Source: Spirodela intermedia (taxonomy: Eukaryota; Streptophyta; Magnoliopsida; Alismatales; Araceae). From it: 64,000 nucleotides of DNA. Shown piece after piece: positions 26,801 to 38,796 of this stretch; position 1 is the stretch's first letter, and every line of letters begins with the position of its first letter. Below the pieces are notes generated by a model, which was given only the letters and a program-made list of their open reading frames with translations, did no database searches and had not been told where the DNA came from. Position numbers and translations under genes: made by a program. The stretch is from NCBI GenBank assembly GCA_902729315.2, contig LR746271.1:342001-406000 (forward strand), in the 5' to 3' direction.

Positions 26801-28073
26801 TCAATTACATAATTTTTTATTTTATTTTCTGGATTAAGGCGGGGAGAGGATTCATCAGCATGCTTAGTCATTTATCATTATAAATATCTTGCTGCGAATG
26901 AATTGATAAATTGGGTTAAAGGAGAGGGGGGGTTAGGACTCAAGCTTAAACCCCTCCTCCCTCAAGATTATATATCAGTGATCATGATCCTTGAAGAACA
27001 ATCTCCTCCACTCGCTTCACTGACGATTCCAATCCACCGTGTATTCTATCAATCTACTGATGCCATGGGGAATATATTCTATCATCTGATTTTTTTTTAT
27101 GATATTCTGACTATCTACTGAGGCCGTGTTCATTGTTTCCTCATTTAGTGTGTTCTTATCGGCTGTGGATTTTGCCTATGTTATGTGCTGAAACCATGGG
27201 GAATTTTAATGTCTATCAAATTATAGGCTTGATGTTTCTTCATAATGTGGCAGAAGAAGAAAGAAAACCCTAAAAAAAATACATTCACAAGAACCTTGAA
27301 GACTTTTTACGTTGACAGAATGATCAGTAGGTTAAATATAGAAAAAAAAAAAAAAACTCCTCTCAGAGCATGGGTTCTGCTTATGTGCTGAATCCATGGG
27401 GAATTTCAATGTCTGTCACTCCTGTCTTCATAATGTGGCAGAAGAAGAAAGAAAACACTGAAAATACATTGCACAAGAACCTTGAAGACTTTTTATGTTG
27501 ACTGAATGAGCAGTACGTTGGATATAGAAAAAAAGAAAAAAGAAAAAAAAAACTCCTTCCAGAGCGTTGATATTTATGAAGATGATTTTCGATGCAATGG
27601 ATGATTATTTTGGAAATTTTGATTCATTAAGTTGCTGTTGTTATGCCGCCGCCCATCATATGGTTCTCGGTTCATAGTTCCTCATGTAGTAATGCTGTAC
27701 CTAAGTTGACTTCTTCTGTTCAGATCATTGAATGTTCATTCAGGGTCAACTGGGGTTTCTGTCGCCGTATTTCGCCGCTAGATCACATCGTGTTCTTGGC
27801 GTTTTTTCTGGTTCCTGTTTCCTCATTTAGTAATGCCGAGCTCATCGCCTCCATGTGCAGGCCCTTGCACAGCAATTCAGCGCCGATCTCCTCAACGGGG
27901 AGCTGGAGAGGACCCGTCTGAACATATCGTGCTTCATGGAGTCTTCTCTCCTGCCGAACCTCGCCCGCGCGCCGCCGCCCAAAGCCGTCAACTCGTTCTC
28001 TCGGGGGCCGGTCAACTCCCCAAAGTACCCGCCGGCTGCCTCGCCAGGGGTCTCGCGTCAACGGCGGAGATGA
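11844..28073 (+). CDS. SEC5: Exocyst complex component SEC5
   Basis: Subunit of the octameric exocyst, which tethers secretory vesicles at the plasma membrane. Twenty-one exons: 11844-12278, 13663-13814, 14816-14922, 15113-15307, 15496-15623, 15715-15873, 16299-16403, 17019-17093, 17236-17373, 18417-18566, 18946-19098, 21345-21471, 21545-21755, 23031-23146, 23245-23467, 24822-24915, 25495-25572, 25653-25709, 26232-26381, 26568-26777, 27861-28073. All join in frame to 1091 aa, essentially the Arabidopsis SEC5A length. Recognisable blocks are DSDDLDEDELLQIALREQAE, QRKQLVKENFDCFVSCKTT, EDPEGSGTTHL, KGEYDLAVREY, LCSWMRATTEEI, LPLAFRSIVVSAMDQI, GYCKDEL, ALDANGFCQLM and a basic tail ending RQRRR. 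The acidic N-terminus is followed by a PPPPPPF stretch. Intron 19 uses a GC donor. An in-frame upstream ATG at 11655 would be translated through the repeat tracts and is less likely. The gene spans 16 kb because of long AT-rich introns. Confidence 0.97.
26391..26470. repeat. CT / TCTA microsatellite in SEC5 intron 19
   Basis: Compound CT, TATATC and TCTA repeat starting about ten bases after the GC splice donor. Confidence 0.9.
27181..27568. repeat. Tandem duplication in SEC5 intron 20
   Basis: Two copies of about 190 bp, 27181-27371 and 27380-27568. Both contain TTATGTGCTGAA, CCATGGGGAATTT, CATAATGTGGCAGAAGAAG and AAGAACCTTGAAGACTTTTT, then an A-rich run and ACTCCTTC-like sequence with CAGAGC. 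Confidence 0.88.
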
Positions 28074-28098
28074 AGAATTCCAGTTTTCTTGCTGTGTT

Positions 28099-28145
<47 letters not shown>

Positions 28146-28822
28146 TGCGAGCTGCGCTGACTTTTGTCGGGCCATTGCCGTCACGTATGCTCTGGGCGTT
28201 TGTCTGAAACTGGGGGATTTGTAACCTGTCTTTTGGAGGGAGAAAGGAAGGGAGGGGGCCGTGTGTATGAGACAACTTTGTTATTGCTGTATATGCCGCC
28301 ATTTTTAATAAGGTTGACTTTTTGGGCGATCGTATGGTCTTCACTCGGTTGGGGCGTCGGATTTCAGGCAATGTCAAGGTCAGAGCGAGCCCTGGTAAAG
28401 GGATGAGCCATGTGAATGGATCGGTGGTCCAGCTGTTATGGATTCTGAATCTCGCTCTCTCCTATGTTTTGTGGGTTTGAGAGAGAGAGAGAGAGAGAGA
28501 GAGTAGGTCCTGCAGAAACTTGAGCTTGGCCAACATGGAGATTGACTTTGACTTACCAAATGCTGTTTGGTCTCTTTCTCTCTCCATATCCCACACACCT
28601 TGGAACCTTCACCTGATTCCAAGGAAAAGTCTGAAAACAGAACTTCTGATCGAGGTCCTTCGGATCCGCAGTGTAACAACCACCTACGTACACATTAGAG
28701 AGAGAGAGAGAGAGAGAGAGCAAAAATGGCAGGAGACAGAGTTCGAAGAGGAGAAGATCAACGTCGGGAAACTCCCAAGAAATCCACCGACAGCAACATG
28801 ATCGACGGTAATCTCCTACAGA
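28074..28822. other. Convergent intergenic region between SEC5 and LSM3
   Basis: Holds the two 3' untranslated regions and three dinucleotide tracts: (CT)n at 28099-28142, (GA)n at 28479-28504 and (GA)n at 28696-28722. No gene is supported. Confidence 0.7.
28099..28142. repeat. (CT)n microsatellite
   Basis: Pure CT tract beginning 26 bases after the SEC5 stop codon, so it should be transcribed in the SEC5 3' untranslated region. Confidence 0.95.
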
Positions 28823-31281
28823 CTAAGCCGTCCTCAGTGGAGGGGAAACCAAAATCACTCCATCTCCTCGCACAAAAAGGAACGGCATGTTGCGCTTCGT
28901 GGTCTGCAAGATCACAAAAATCATGCAAACAAGGCAAATATGTTACATGTTCTTCCAGCAATGCGATCCACATAAAACTAAGATCCATGGCCTCAACTAT
29001 AGAAAATAGCTCATTTTATTTGCCCCATCAAAGAAAAGAAGACTGAGCATCTGTCTGCTGCCAAGCATCACACTGTTTTTACGGAATAAGGAAAAAAAAA
29101 AAAAAAAACAGGTGGTTCATCCCATGCCAAACTTGGTTCGAAATATGAATGTTCTGGCATGGGAATCCGATTCTAAAAAGAAATATGGCCAGATGATCAT
29201 TTCACGAATGAACTTGGCACCAGATTTTCTCCCATCTTGATCACAGGAGCGCCATTAGTCTGGGTGCCCGCATGGGACTGCTACTCAAGGAATACAGCTA
29301 ACAAAGATGAGGAGAACAAGCTAAAGAACAAGTTTTTCTCTTCCTAAGAGGAGTCAAATTTAAGAGGTTCTGCGTCGAGGATCTTTGACAGGGTTCACTG
29401 GTCTTTAGGATTACGACCAGTGATGTATTGTAGTTCTGACTCCCTAATATGGATGATTCCACCTTATCAAGCTGACTTATTGAGACAGGTCGGTGCATCG
29501 GAGTTTCTTCATACCAAGTGTTCTAAAAAAAAGGGGAGTTGTATAAATCCAAGAAGAATCAACTATGCAAAGTTCATCCAAACAGTGTTTTTCTCATAAA
29601 TGAAAGCACGCCGATAAAATTGAGACTAAAGAAACACAAGTTTGCATGCAGGACTTCCATTATACTATCGTTTGAATGCAGTTTGTCTCAAATTAAAATA
29701 ATTAAATAATCCCCGTTTCTGCTGAATTGGAGAGAACCCCATACAATTAACTCATCACAAGATCCTAGGCGTCAATTTTTAGGGCAACGCCAAATGGGTT
29801 TAGCTTCCCCAAGTGGAAATTTTCGAAAGACTGGCTTTATGCTGAATTCTGGCTAGAGAAAGTCCAGAGCATAATCGAGCTTTTATTCTCGGACAAAACA
29901 CTGTTCAATTTTCTTTTAACCCCTTAGACCGCAATTTCAGAAGAGATCTACATGACAAACATGGTCAAACGGTGAAATGTCAAGGGAATATTTCGGAGCG
30001 CTTTTTTTTTTCTTTTTTTGTCTAAGGATATATATATTTTTTAATTTTAAATCTTCCACCTTTGCTAATCTAGATCTTAGCCAAGTTCTGAGAGGGAGAG
30101 AGAAGAAGTTTAATGCGTACCCGGACAATCTCTTCGTATGTTTCATCATCTATTTCTACTGTAGTGATGGTCTCTTCAACATCTCCAAGTATCATGTTCA
30201 AATGCTGATCATACGCCTGAAAGGAAGAGCAAAATAATCGGCTAAGAATGAAAACCTTGCAAAATAAAATGTACGCCATCAACCACGCAAAACAACTTCA
30301 AACTCAGAGAGAATTGACTAGAAAAGGGGCATAAAGAATCGGAACCATTAACGTTTCCGAGTTAATAAACAAATACTGTATCTTAAAAAAATTCTAAAAA
30401 TGACAGGCATATATATGTGCAGCCATCTTTGTGAAGAGATTGCTCCAGAACAACATGTTATCAAAATTCATGACACAATTGGTAGACTCACGGCTCTTCT
30501 CCTCTATCCAATTAGACGTTTGATAGGAATTTTCTTGCATATGTCACATACTAAAAAGTGGATTCCTAAGTGAAGGGTGACAAAATTATCCACTTAATTC
30601 TCCCATATCATCGGAACACCTGCATTCCGCATGCGACAGGAAAATTGAAAATTGCTTTATTTATTATGCAGCTTCTTTTCGTTGTACTTCTACCATAGTC
30701 CCCGATAAACCCTTAGAAGAAAGTATCGACAAAAGAAAGCCACGAATGAGTACTCATTTTCTCTGTTGGCTACATGACGACAGAAAATTATTCAGTAACA
30801 ACTTACAGGATCTCGACGAATAACTTCGTCCCATGGTCACAAACAAAATGGGGTATCCTCGGCGTAGTTCAGAAGCATTCGAAACAGCCACAGTACTTCC
30901 TCCACCACCAAATTTAAACCTAGATTTTAGTCAAACAAAGGTGGACAGAATGATGGGGAGTGAGGGCGGTGGGCGGAGGACAGGTGCTACTTGTAATTAA
31001 AATCAACGACTAGGCATCGATTGTAGGGTTCTAGGCTTCAAGCATCATCAAAGTGCGCGTACCCTGGAAAGAGTGAATAAGCACTCTTCGAAATCAGACT
31101 TCGGAAGGTTTCGAGACCTGTGACACTCCCGAGAGACCAGAAAAATAATCTAGGGCAAGCTTACGTGTAGCTTTCCGCGGAGCTCTCTATCGGACCGGAG
31201 CTTGACGTAGATGCGCTCGTCGAGGCTGAGCCTGATGAGATCAAGCGGCTCCTTCACTGTGCTGTCCTCCTCCGTCGCCAT
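28823..31281 (-). CDS. LSM3: U6 snRNA-associated Sm-like protein LSm3
   Basis: Subunit of the heptameric LSm2-8 ring (nucleus, binds the U6 snRNA 3' end) and the LSm1-7 ring (cytoplasm, mRNA decapping). Three exons on the minus strand: 31165-31281 (39 aa), 30121-30216 (32 aa) and 28823-28903 (26 aa plus TAG), joined in frame by GT-AG introns to 97 aa, the normal family size. The Sm1 motif is formed by [20 protein letters not shown] with [15 protein letters not shown], and the Sm2 motif by [13 protein letters not shown] near the C-terminus. The last exon reads [13 protein letters not shown]. The start [17 protein letters not shown] agrees with the family; an in-frame upstream ATG at 31347 would add a basic Gly-rich leader without family support. 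Confidence 0.96.
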
Positions 31282-32969
31282 CTTCCTTCCACCTCCCCCC
31301 CTTCTTCCGTCCACTCCGCAATAGCTTTTCCTCCTACCACTTAACACACTAAATATGCTTCATTGGTAGGAGCCTCGCTCTGTTCCCTCTGCTCCAACTA
31401 AGTATGCTTTTCCTCCTACCACTTAACACAACCCTGTTTGGTTTGACGGATTGCAGAATCCCGCTCGATTATCCCATGCACAGGAGAACTGGGCCTCCGA
31501 GCCGACCCATAGTTATGGGCCTAAAACAACGGGACTATGAAATTAATGGGCCGATACATTTATTCCATCCACATATTTGGATAGGCTCATACTGACTGGC
31601 CCAATACGAAATGGCTCAGATTATTTGTGGGCCCGCCTATCTGGACAAAACTCGGTAGCGACAGATCTTTGGGCCGGTCATCCACCGCATGGCATCTCCT
31701 CGTTTCCACGTGGCGATTTTGATCTCATGAGATGTCGACAGGTCATCATACCATGGGGACCACCTCTTTTTCCCAGGCACCATGCTCTCGACACGTCCAA
31801 TGGTTTTTTAACAATTTTACCATCCTCAGCCGCCGATCTTTACGTCCACTCTCACCCTCGCGTGCTCCCCACACGCCTCTCTGTCTCTGTCTCTCTCTCT
31901 CTCTCTCTCTAAACATATCAAATCTCATATCTCGTTAATATTAATATCGGGTGGACGGATGGATCGTCGGCTCAACGGCCGACAACACGCACATTATCCA
32001 GCGTAGATTAGTTTATTGAAACTTTGTATTCGGCCACTTAATGAGTCACATTTGTAAAACTACCCTTGGACCCAGCGATAGCATCAAGACAAGTCATGAC
32101 TTAACAGGTTTTGTTGTAGAAATCCGAGTTCCAGGGGTGTTAGTTTAAAATATCGACAAAAGACGGCGCAAACATTGACTAGAAGATCAAAACTTTTGAG
32201 GACTATTATTAAATTTCTTATACTATGGGGGGATTCATCCAAATATTGATTAAAGACGGCGCAGTGGTCCACGAAAGAGCGGTGCTGGCCAGGTGGGGCC
32301 CACTGATCTTCTCCGATACACTGAACCCTTCCCCTTCGCCGCCGCCATTCACACTTTCAAGGTATCTGTTCGTCCCCCCTTCTTTCTCTTCCTCCGCCGA
32401 CTCCTCCGGGAAGACGACCCACTCGACGGAATTTGGGATTTCCTCTCCCTGATGCTCTCTGGTTTCGCTCCGGCGACTCCGCCGCCGCCTCCTGTAAGTC
32501 GGCCGACCCCCCTGCCTGTCGGGTCGCTTTGTTTTTCTTGGGATTGTCGTGATTTGGGGCGTTTTGCCGGCTGGGGTCTTTGATGTCCGCCTCTGAGGAT
32601 CCAGCGGATGGGGGGAACGGGTTTTTTCCTCCATAGTCTGGGCCTCGTAGGGTTTCATCCTCGGAGGTTGCCGGTTTTACCTTAAGTTCCTGCGATTTGT
32701 GGAAACGGAATGTGGCGAGCTTCCAGCGGAACCCGTGAACTTCGAGCCTAAGAGATCGTCGATCTCGGTTTCGTTCCCAGGTTGACTTTGAGAAAGGGTT
32801 CTAATCGGGGATGGGATGTTCTTGCGCTCCAAGTGTTTGTCAAATTGAGAGGGCTTTCTCCGTCACCTTGTAGGGGGAGGGAGGGAACCAATCTGATCTC
32901 CTCCCGGGAAGGAAAGAGGGCAAATCTGCTGCCTGCCTGAAAGGGAAGGGGAGATTACCCGCAGAAAGG
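31282..32969. other. Divergent promoter region of LSM3 and the trihelix gene
   Basis: Holds a 25 bp direct repeat (31324-31348 and 31406-31430), a CT tract at about 31888-31911 and the leader of the trihelix gene. A plausible 5' untranslated intron runs from GTAAGTC at 32494 to TTCCCAG ending at 32780. An upstream ATG at 32452 opens a short Pro-rich frame across that donor. No other gene is seen. Confidence 0.6.
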
Positions 32970-34280
32970 ATGATGCCCAGAGCCCCCTATGGAGCTTCAG
33001 ACCCACGGGGCTCCATTCAGATGCATAACCAACAGTTTCAGACCCACCCCTTTCAGCACCTTCAGTATCCTCAGAAGCCTCAAGAACACCATCAGCAGGC
33101 CCAGCACCATGATCCCGGGGGTCTCCCTCATTCCAGCGGGCAACAGCTCCACGGCCCCAAGCAGCCGCAAGTTCCCCAGATGGTGGATTACCCCAGGTGC
33201 GATCATGGCGGAAACCAGGGAAGCGACGAGGAGGAGCCCAGCGAGGACCACTCCAACGCCCTCGATAATCGGTGCCAGGGGAAGACGTCCACGGCGTGGC
33301 ACAGGATGAAGTGGACCGACGCCATGGTCAGGCTTCTGATAACGATCGTCTCCTACATCGGCGAGGATGCTGTTTGCGAAAACTATGGCGGCGGCGGCGG
33401 TGCGAGGAGGAAGCTCTCGCTGCTGCAGAAGAAGGGGAAGTGGAAATCGGTGTCCAAGGTCATGGCCGAGAGGGGCTTCTTCGTGTCGCCTCAGCAGTGC
33501 GAGGACAAGTTCAATGACCTGAACAAGAGGTACAAGCGTCTCACGGACATCCTCGGGAGGGGAACCTCTTGCAGAGTGGTGGAGTCGCCGGCGTTGCTGG
33601 ACATGATGGACCATCTGTCCGAGAAGGCCAAGGACGACGTCAGGAAGATACTGAGCTCCAAGCATCTCTTCTACGAGGAGATGTGCTCCTACCACAACGG
33701 CAACCGGCTCCACCTTCCAACTGACCCTTCGATCCAGCGATCACTGCAGCTGGCTCTGAGGAGCGGCGACGACCATGAGCTTGCCCGAGGATCGCACGAC
33801 GATGATGGAGAGGAAGTCGATCGGGGAATGGATACAGATGGCAGAGACGAGGAGGGAGAGAACCTCGAGGCCTTCCATGGTGAGCTGGCCATGGGAGGAG
33901 GAGGAGCAGGATTCTTCTTCCCCAAGAGGGTGAAGCGTGATGTGGAGGCAGAGGAAATGGACTACTCTAGCAGGCCCGATTCTCAGGCGGCTTCTTTCGA
34001 TCTGACCCAGATGTTTCCTGAAGGATCTGAAGCCGCAAGAGTGCAGGACCAGCTGATGCGGTCTCGGGCTCTCCAGTTGCAGGAGCAGCAGCTACAAATC
34101 CAGGCTCAGATGACGGAGCTGGAGAGGCAGCGGGCCAGGTGGAGGCAGCTGAGCAAGCGCAAGGACAGGGACGTCGACAGGCTCCGGGTGGAGAACGAGA
34201 AGATGAGGCTTGAGAACGAGCAGCTGACCCTGCAGCTCAAGTACAGAGAGTTGAAGAACAACAACTCACTTCCATCTTGA
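32970..34280 (+). CDS. Trihelix transcription factor (SH4/HRA1-like clade)
   Basis: Nuclear DNA-binding protein of 436 codons encoded by one exon. The N-terminal 100 residues are rich in Gln, His and Pro. The trihelix domain begins near residue 113 (MKWTDAMVRLLITIVSYIGE) and runs through the KGKWKSVSKVMAERGFFVSP segment, CEDKFNDLNKRYKRL and LLDMMDHLSEKAKDDVRKIL, with the three hydrophobic/aromatic helices of a Myb-related fold. After it come an acidic Asp/Glu stretch (HDDDGEEVDRG), a basic PKRVKRD cluster that could act in nuclear import, and a C-terminal coiled coil of about 80 residues (LQEQQLQIQAQMTELERQR to LQLKYRELK). The layout matches Arabidopsis AT1G21200-type proteins; the target genes are not known from sequence. 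A double ATG opens the frame and a leader intron is likely. Confidence 0.93.
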   Translation: MMPRAPYGASDPRGSIQMHNQQFQTHPFQHLQYPQKPQEHHQQAQHHDPGGLPHSSGQQLHGPKQPQVPQMVDYPRCDHGGNQGSDEEEPSEDHSNALDNRCQGKTSTAWHRMKWTDAMVRLLITIVSYIGEDAVCENYGGGGGARRKLSLLQKKGKWKSVSKVMAERGFFVSPQQCEDKFNDLNKRYKRLTDILGRGTSCRVVESPALLDMMDHLSEKAKDDVRKILSSKHLFYEEMCSYHNGNRLHLPTDPSIQRSLQLALRSGDDHELARGSHDDDGEEVDRGMDTDGRDEEGENLEAFHGELAMGGGGAGFFFPKRVKRDVEAEEMDYSSRPDSQAASFDLTQMFPEGSEAARVQDQLMRSRALQLQEQQLQIQAQMTELERQRARWRQLSKRKDRDVDRLRVENEKMRLENEQLTLQLKYRELKNNNSLPS

Positions 34281-34832
34281 TCGGGCCTCGTCGGGCTGTC
34301 TATTTTTTCCCCTTGGAATTATGCAATATCTTTCATGATTTTGCCTGGTCAACCCCTCCCTCCCCTCATTTCTTTTATGACGTCATAGATGCTTCGATCT
34401 ATCTATCTATCATCTAATGGATTTATTCCTCCCGATGGGCTGCCTCATAATCGTTGCCTGGGGCCTGAAATGCTAGCCAGGCTAGCCCCGCCAAGTGTCT
34501 GATTTATTCTCAAATATAATTATTTTTATTTCTTGTACATTTATATTTAAAATAGATTCCGCAGCTCATTGCGGGGTCCTTCAGGGAATATTTTTCAGAT
34601 GTGGGTTTATAAGATATTGCTGACTTGGATGTGGGAATCCCGAGGCCTGCTTAGTTGGCAAAGACCCATCGTTATGTTTGGCCGCACGCCACTTAAATCT
34701 GTTAAAAAACCGGGCTTTCTGAACGTTTATGGGGCACACGAGCCGAGGGGCGATGGGATTCTCGCCAGCTGGGCCACTCGGGCACTGAGTTGCTTATGAT
34801 CTGGAATGCATCTGCTGCGGCTTGGGGCTTTT
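34281..34832. other. Convergent spacer between trihelix gene and WAT1-like gene
   Basis: Two 3' untranslated regions and AT-rich sequence; nothing else is recognisable. Confidence 0.6.
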
Positions 34833-35270
34833 CTATGGCTCTAAGTGGAGGAGGGAGGAGGGAGGCAGAGGACCCGGCCGAGTCACCGAGGGAGGGACGG
34901 CGAGGGCGACGAGTTCTCCTCCTGGGGGCGGCGTTCCCTTCGGCTCCTCCCTCAGCTTGCCCCATAGGACGCTGTAGAGGCCGCCGACCATGAGCAGGCC
35001 GCCTAAGACACTGCAGGTGGATGGTTAATGATACTTTCGATGTGGCTTTATCGGAAGACACGGGCGGAGAAGAATACCTTCCCAAGTCGACGAGCTGGCC
35101 CAGAACCAGCCACTCGACGAAGACGGTGATGAGGAGCGCCATAGGGGTGAACACGGCCAGGAAGACGGGCCCCCTCTTCTCTATGCACCACGTCTGCAGG
35201 TAGAACGAGACGCCCGTCACCACGACTCCCTGCCATCAACAAGAAAAGGTGATGGTGCAGTCACATATTC

Positions 35271-35308
<38 letters not shown>

Positions 35309-36467
35309 CTGTTTTGTGGAGTTTTAGTACTCACAGAATAAGCGACGGCGAGAAGCCCGACGTCAAAACGGAGCTTCCAACGGTTGAGGTCCCTCTGGAA
35401 GAAGACGGCGACGAGGAAGGACTGGAGGGAGCTGAAGAGGCACTGGATGGCCGTGAACAGAATCTTGGAGGGGTACTCTTGAAGGACTTTCACCTGCCCA
35501 AAACCGGGAGATGTTAGGTTCACGATGATACGGTGATCTCCGAGTTGGAAGGTGGCCTTTCACGGATAGTCCCACTTGAAGAACCAGCCACAGGGACCAG
35601 GCTCCGCAGGAGAGGATTATTAGGAAGGTGCCCTTGACCCACTCTCCCCTCGAGTTGCCTCCTCCGACCTCTGCAAAAGAGCCGCTTATTCCATGGCGGA
35701 GTGGGTGGCTATGAATCGGGGAGGGTAGGTAGGTTCCGGTGTAGAAGGCGATCGCCATCACGCCGCCCAGACAGAGGGTAATCCCGAGGAACTTGGCAAC
35801 GCCCGAGCGGCTCCTGATCTCCATCTTCTCCATCCTGCAATCTCGCGGGTCAAGTTAGGGTTTGCGCTATTATTGATGCTTTTGATTCTAAACCAGGTCA
35901 TAGTATCAGATGAAAAACTGTAGATCAGCCAACATCATACAAAGAAGACTTACCTGAACACAACTGCGAGGAAGAAGGTGATGACCGGAACGGAATTGGT
36001 GACTGCAGATGCCACTGTGGCTGATGTGTAGCTTAGGGCAACGCTATACAGATTCAGGCTGAAGGTGATCCTGAAGAAGTTATGATATCAGACAAAGTAG
36101 GGTTAATCTTGGGGAGGATGACGGAGTTCAGGTGATCGATGTACCCAATCGAAACCAACAAGAAGATCTTTAAAAGTATGGTGAAACCGAGGGGAGGATT
36201 TGTTATCCTGCAGTCGAACGAACACATCAGCATCCTGGAAGAGAAGAACAAGAAGATCTAGACATCATGGTGAAGGCGGCTTGATCGGAGTCACCTCCCG
36301 GAAATAATGGCGGCTGGTGCGATGAACACAGTGGCCGCAGCCTGCCTGTAGAAGACGAAGACAAAGGTGTCCACTCCCGTATTGAAGGCGGCCTTGGTCA
36401 GCACGTACATTCCGGCGTAAATGAACTGCACCACCATCACCACCAGGTAGGCCGTCTTCTCTTCCAT
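34833..36467 (-). CDS. WAT1-related protein (EamA-type membrane transporter)
   Basis: Polytopic drug/metabolite-type transporter of the plant WAT1 family; Arabidopsis WAT1 exports auxin from the vacuole, but the substrate here is unknown. Seven exons on the minus strand: 36295-36467, 36145-36207, 35954-36070, 35576-35834, 35335-35493, 35078-35229, 34833-35010. They join in frame to 366 aa, a normal length. The first EamA repeat shows QFIYAGMYVLTKAAFNTG, FVFYRQAAATVFIAP, SYTSATVASAVTNSVPVITF and the loop MEKMEIRSRSGVAKFLG. The second shows WSLWLVLQ, VLQEYPSKILFTAIQCLFSS, GVVVTGVSFYLQTWCIEKRG and VFLAVFTPMALLI. About ten membrane helices are expected. The C-terminal tail is Pro/Gly-rich and not conserved. 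The ATG at 36467 gives the canonical short N-terminus (MEEKTAYLVV). A (GA)n tract lies in the intron between exons 5 and 6. Confidence 0.92.
35272..35308. repeat. (GA)n microsatellite in WAT1-like intron
   Basis: Pure GA tract inside the intron 35230-35334. Confidence 0.95.
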
Positions 36468-36800
36468 CTCCCGGAGTTCTGGAGCGAGAGGAACGGAGGG
36501 AGAGAGGGAGAGATCAATACATGCTGGAGGAGAAGGGAGGGGATCCCTTAAAGATATGGAGCGGGAGAAGAGCCATGTTGTGTAAAGCAAGTGATTGATG
36601 TGCGCTTGGCTTTGTGAGTCACTCCAGGAAACTCTGGTCAAGAGGAAACTTTCTATAATACTCAAATGGAATGAATACTCGTGCTGTATCAATCCCTCCT
36701 CGTGCTTGTTGACGGACAGGAATCGGCTTTAGCAGGCCTTGTTCCGATTTCATACTTTGTAGACCATACCGAGGCCTAGAGGCTCAGAGTATAGATATAG

Positions 36801-36804
36801 AGAG

Positions 36805-36889
<85 letters not shown>
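36801..36889. repeat. Long (GA)n microsatellite
   Basis: About 85-90 bp of almost uninterrupted GA, the longest such tract in the window, about 340 bp upstream of the WAT1-like start. Confidence 0.97.
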
Positions 36890-36891
<2 letters not shown>

Positions 36892-37476
36892 GGGGAGCTT
36901 TGCGACTTGACTTTGATTTAAGGGGTGCAAACCAGTCCGTGCTAAATGGGCACGAAGGGATGTACGCATGATACACGTGTTCGTCACCAATTATGGGCAC
37001 GAAATTTAAGCGCCGGGCATGATATTTGTGTCAAGCAGCCCCTTCGTTATGGACATGAGTTCGGCCGGGCATGGTATGTGTGCCTACCACATCATGTATG
37101 TGTGCCTAGCACATCTGCATGATGTGATAGGCACAATGCGTGTCATACTTGAAAGGGCGACGACTATTGCTGAAGATGAGTGCTGGCCACATCATGCAGA
37201 TGCTGACCATCTGTCCAACGAATGACAAGGAGAGGGAAGTAGCCCCTAAATATATGAAATCAAACATGTGCTCTATTCATTAATTTCCCATAGTTAAAAA
37301 TATCCCTCTGCCGTATACTTCAAGCAGAAGTTGACCCTCAAGTGTTCAACTGCATTGCCTAAACCCTCGTTTGAGTTAGTACAAATGACGAAACCATAAT
37401 AAAGCTTTAAGTTTTGGTCTTAAAACCAAAAGAATGAGAAAATATTAGTTTATAATTAAATGATGAGAAACCAATG

Positions 37477-37479
<3 letters not shown>

Positions 37480-37517
<38 letters not shown>
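37480..37517. repeat. (AT)n microsatellite
   Basis: AT dinucleotide run followed by ACATACATATGC-type sequence. Confidence 0.95.
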
Positions 37518-37521
<4 letters not shown>

Positions 37522-38221
37522 CATATGCATATACATATGTAAATTCCAAAAGCTCTTGAAATTAGTTGGTTCAAGTTGATCTTCAAATCAGGAGTAAAAC
37601 AGATGAAAACTATCTAGAGAGTTAAATTAATATTAATTGCAAAAAGGTTCATACAAATTAAACATTTATTATTGAGGGACTATACTCATGATCGACATAG
37701 TTATCTTTCAAGCATATAACTTTCTAGAAGCTACATCAACTAGATGTGCAAGTTTTATCTTTAATAAGAAATGGTTTTGATAGGTGCAATCAATTTTTGA
37801 TTATAATAATCACGATTTTCAAAAAGTAAAATGTAGAAAAAAAATCATGTTAATTTTTCATGTTGATGGCATCCATAGTGATTAAAAATGAGAGTAATAA
37901 TTGATTATATAGCTGAAGAGAAAAATTCACAAATAATTTTGTATCTTATATTTGGGCCACTAATGAGTATTTATCAGTATTTATGTTATTTAACAAAAGA
38001 AATTAATATAATAGAGGAAATAATAGTATTAGGGGTCAAGGTTGTAATAACTCTTATTTATTCTATTGTTGAGAAAAAAAATTCTACAAGGCTTGTCGGT
38101 GAGTAGGTTGATTCACCTACCTAGAAATTCACATAGGAGGATTACAAAAGAAAGTCCAATATATTATGAATGATATGTAGCTTGAGAGGTGTGAAGATTT
38201 CAATCGGGCTGCATGCCTTAA

Positions 38222-38314
38222 GAAAAAAGTCAACTACATGAGATTACACCTCAACAAAAAGTCAATTACATGCGATTACATATCAACAAAAAAGTCAACT
38301 ACATGAGATTAGAT
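38222..38314. repeat. Short tandem triplicate (~32 bp unit)
   Basis: Three copies of AAAAAAGTCAA(C/T)TACATGAGATTACA-type sequence in a row, the middle one slightly diverged. Confidence 0.85.
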
Positions 38315-38676
38315 ATTGATTTTTTTTTTTAATAGTGATGCAGAAAATAAGGGAGGAAACTATTCTTGGTATTTTTTATTACAAAAAACTAAGGTACATG
38401 AGTACGGCCCCTTGTTTGAGAAAGAAATCATGTCTAAGAAATCTTCTCCATGATCTTGGGATCCACATGGAAATCTCCATGAAGGCTGCACAATGATCCA
38501 TACTCATAGAGGAAAATGAAACATATGGACATCAATTTTTCATTTTAGTTAATATAATTCAACCTCAAAAAAGTAATTACTTTTAACTTTGTTAGAGAAT
38601 GATAAATATATGGATAGTATTTCATCGACCTTTGTGTTACCATATTATAATGATTTAGTTTCCTTTCCCTTTTGCA

Positions 38677-38681
<5 letters not shown>

Positions 38682-38718
<37 letters not shown>

Positions 38719-38760
38719 ACACGTGACAACCATCTCTCTCTCTTTCTGCACGTGACAGCC

Positions 38761-38796
<36 letters not shown>

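Noticed and set aside
32997-33713. 238-codon minus-strand frame opposite the trihelix gene
   Set aside because: Shadow of the GC-rich trihelix exon; the plus strand encodes a clear trihelix domain.
36776-37000. Leu-Ser-rich minus-strand open frames
   Set aside because: Translation of the long GA microsatellite.
37888-38106. 72-codon plus-strand frame
   Set aside because: AT-rich composition, no family similarity and no promoter or splice context.
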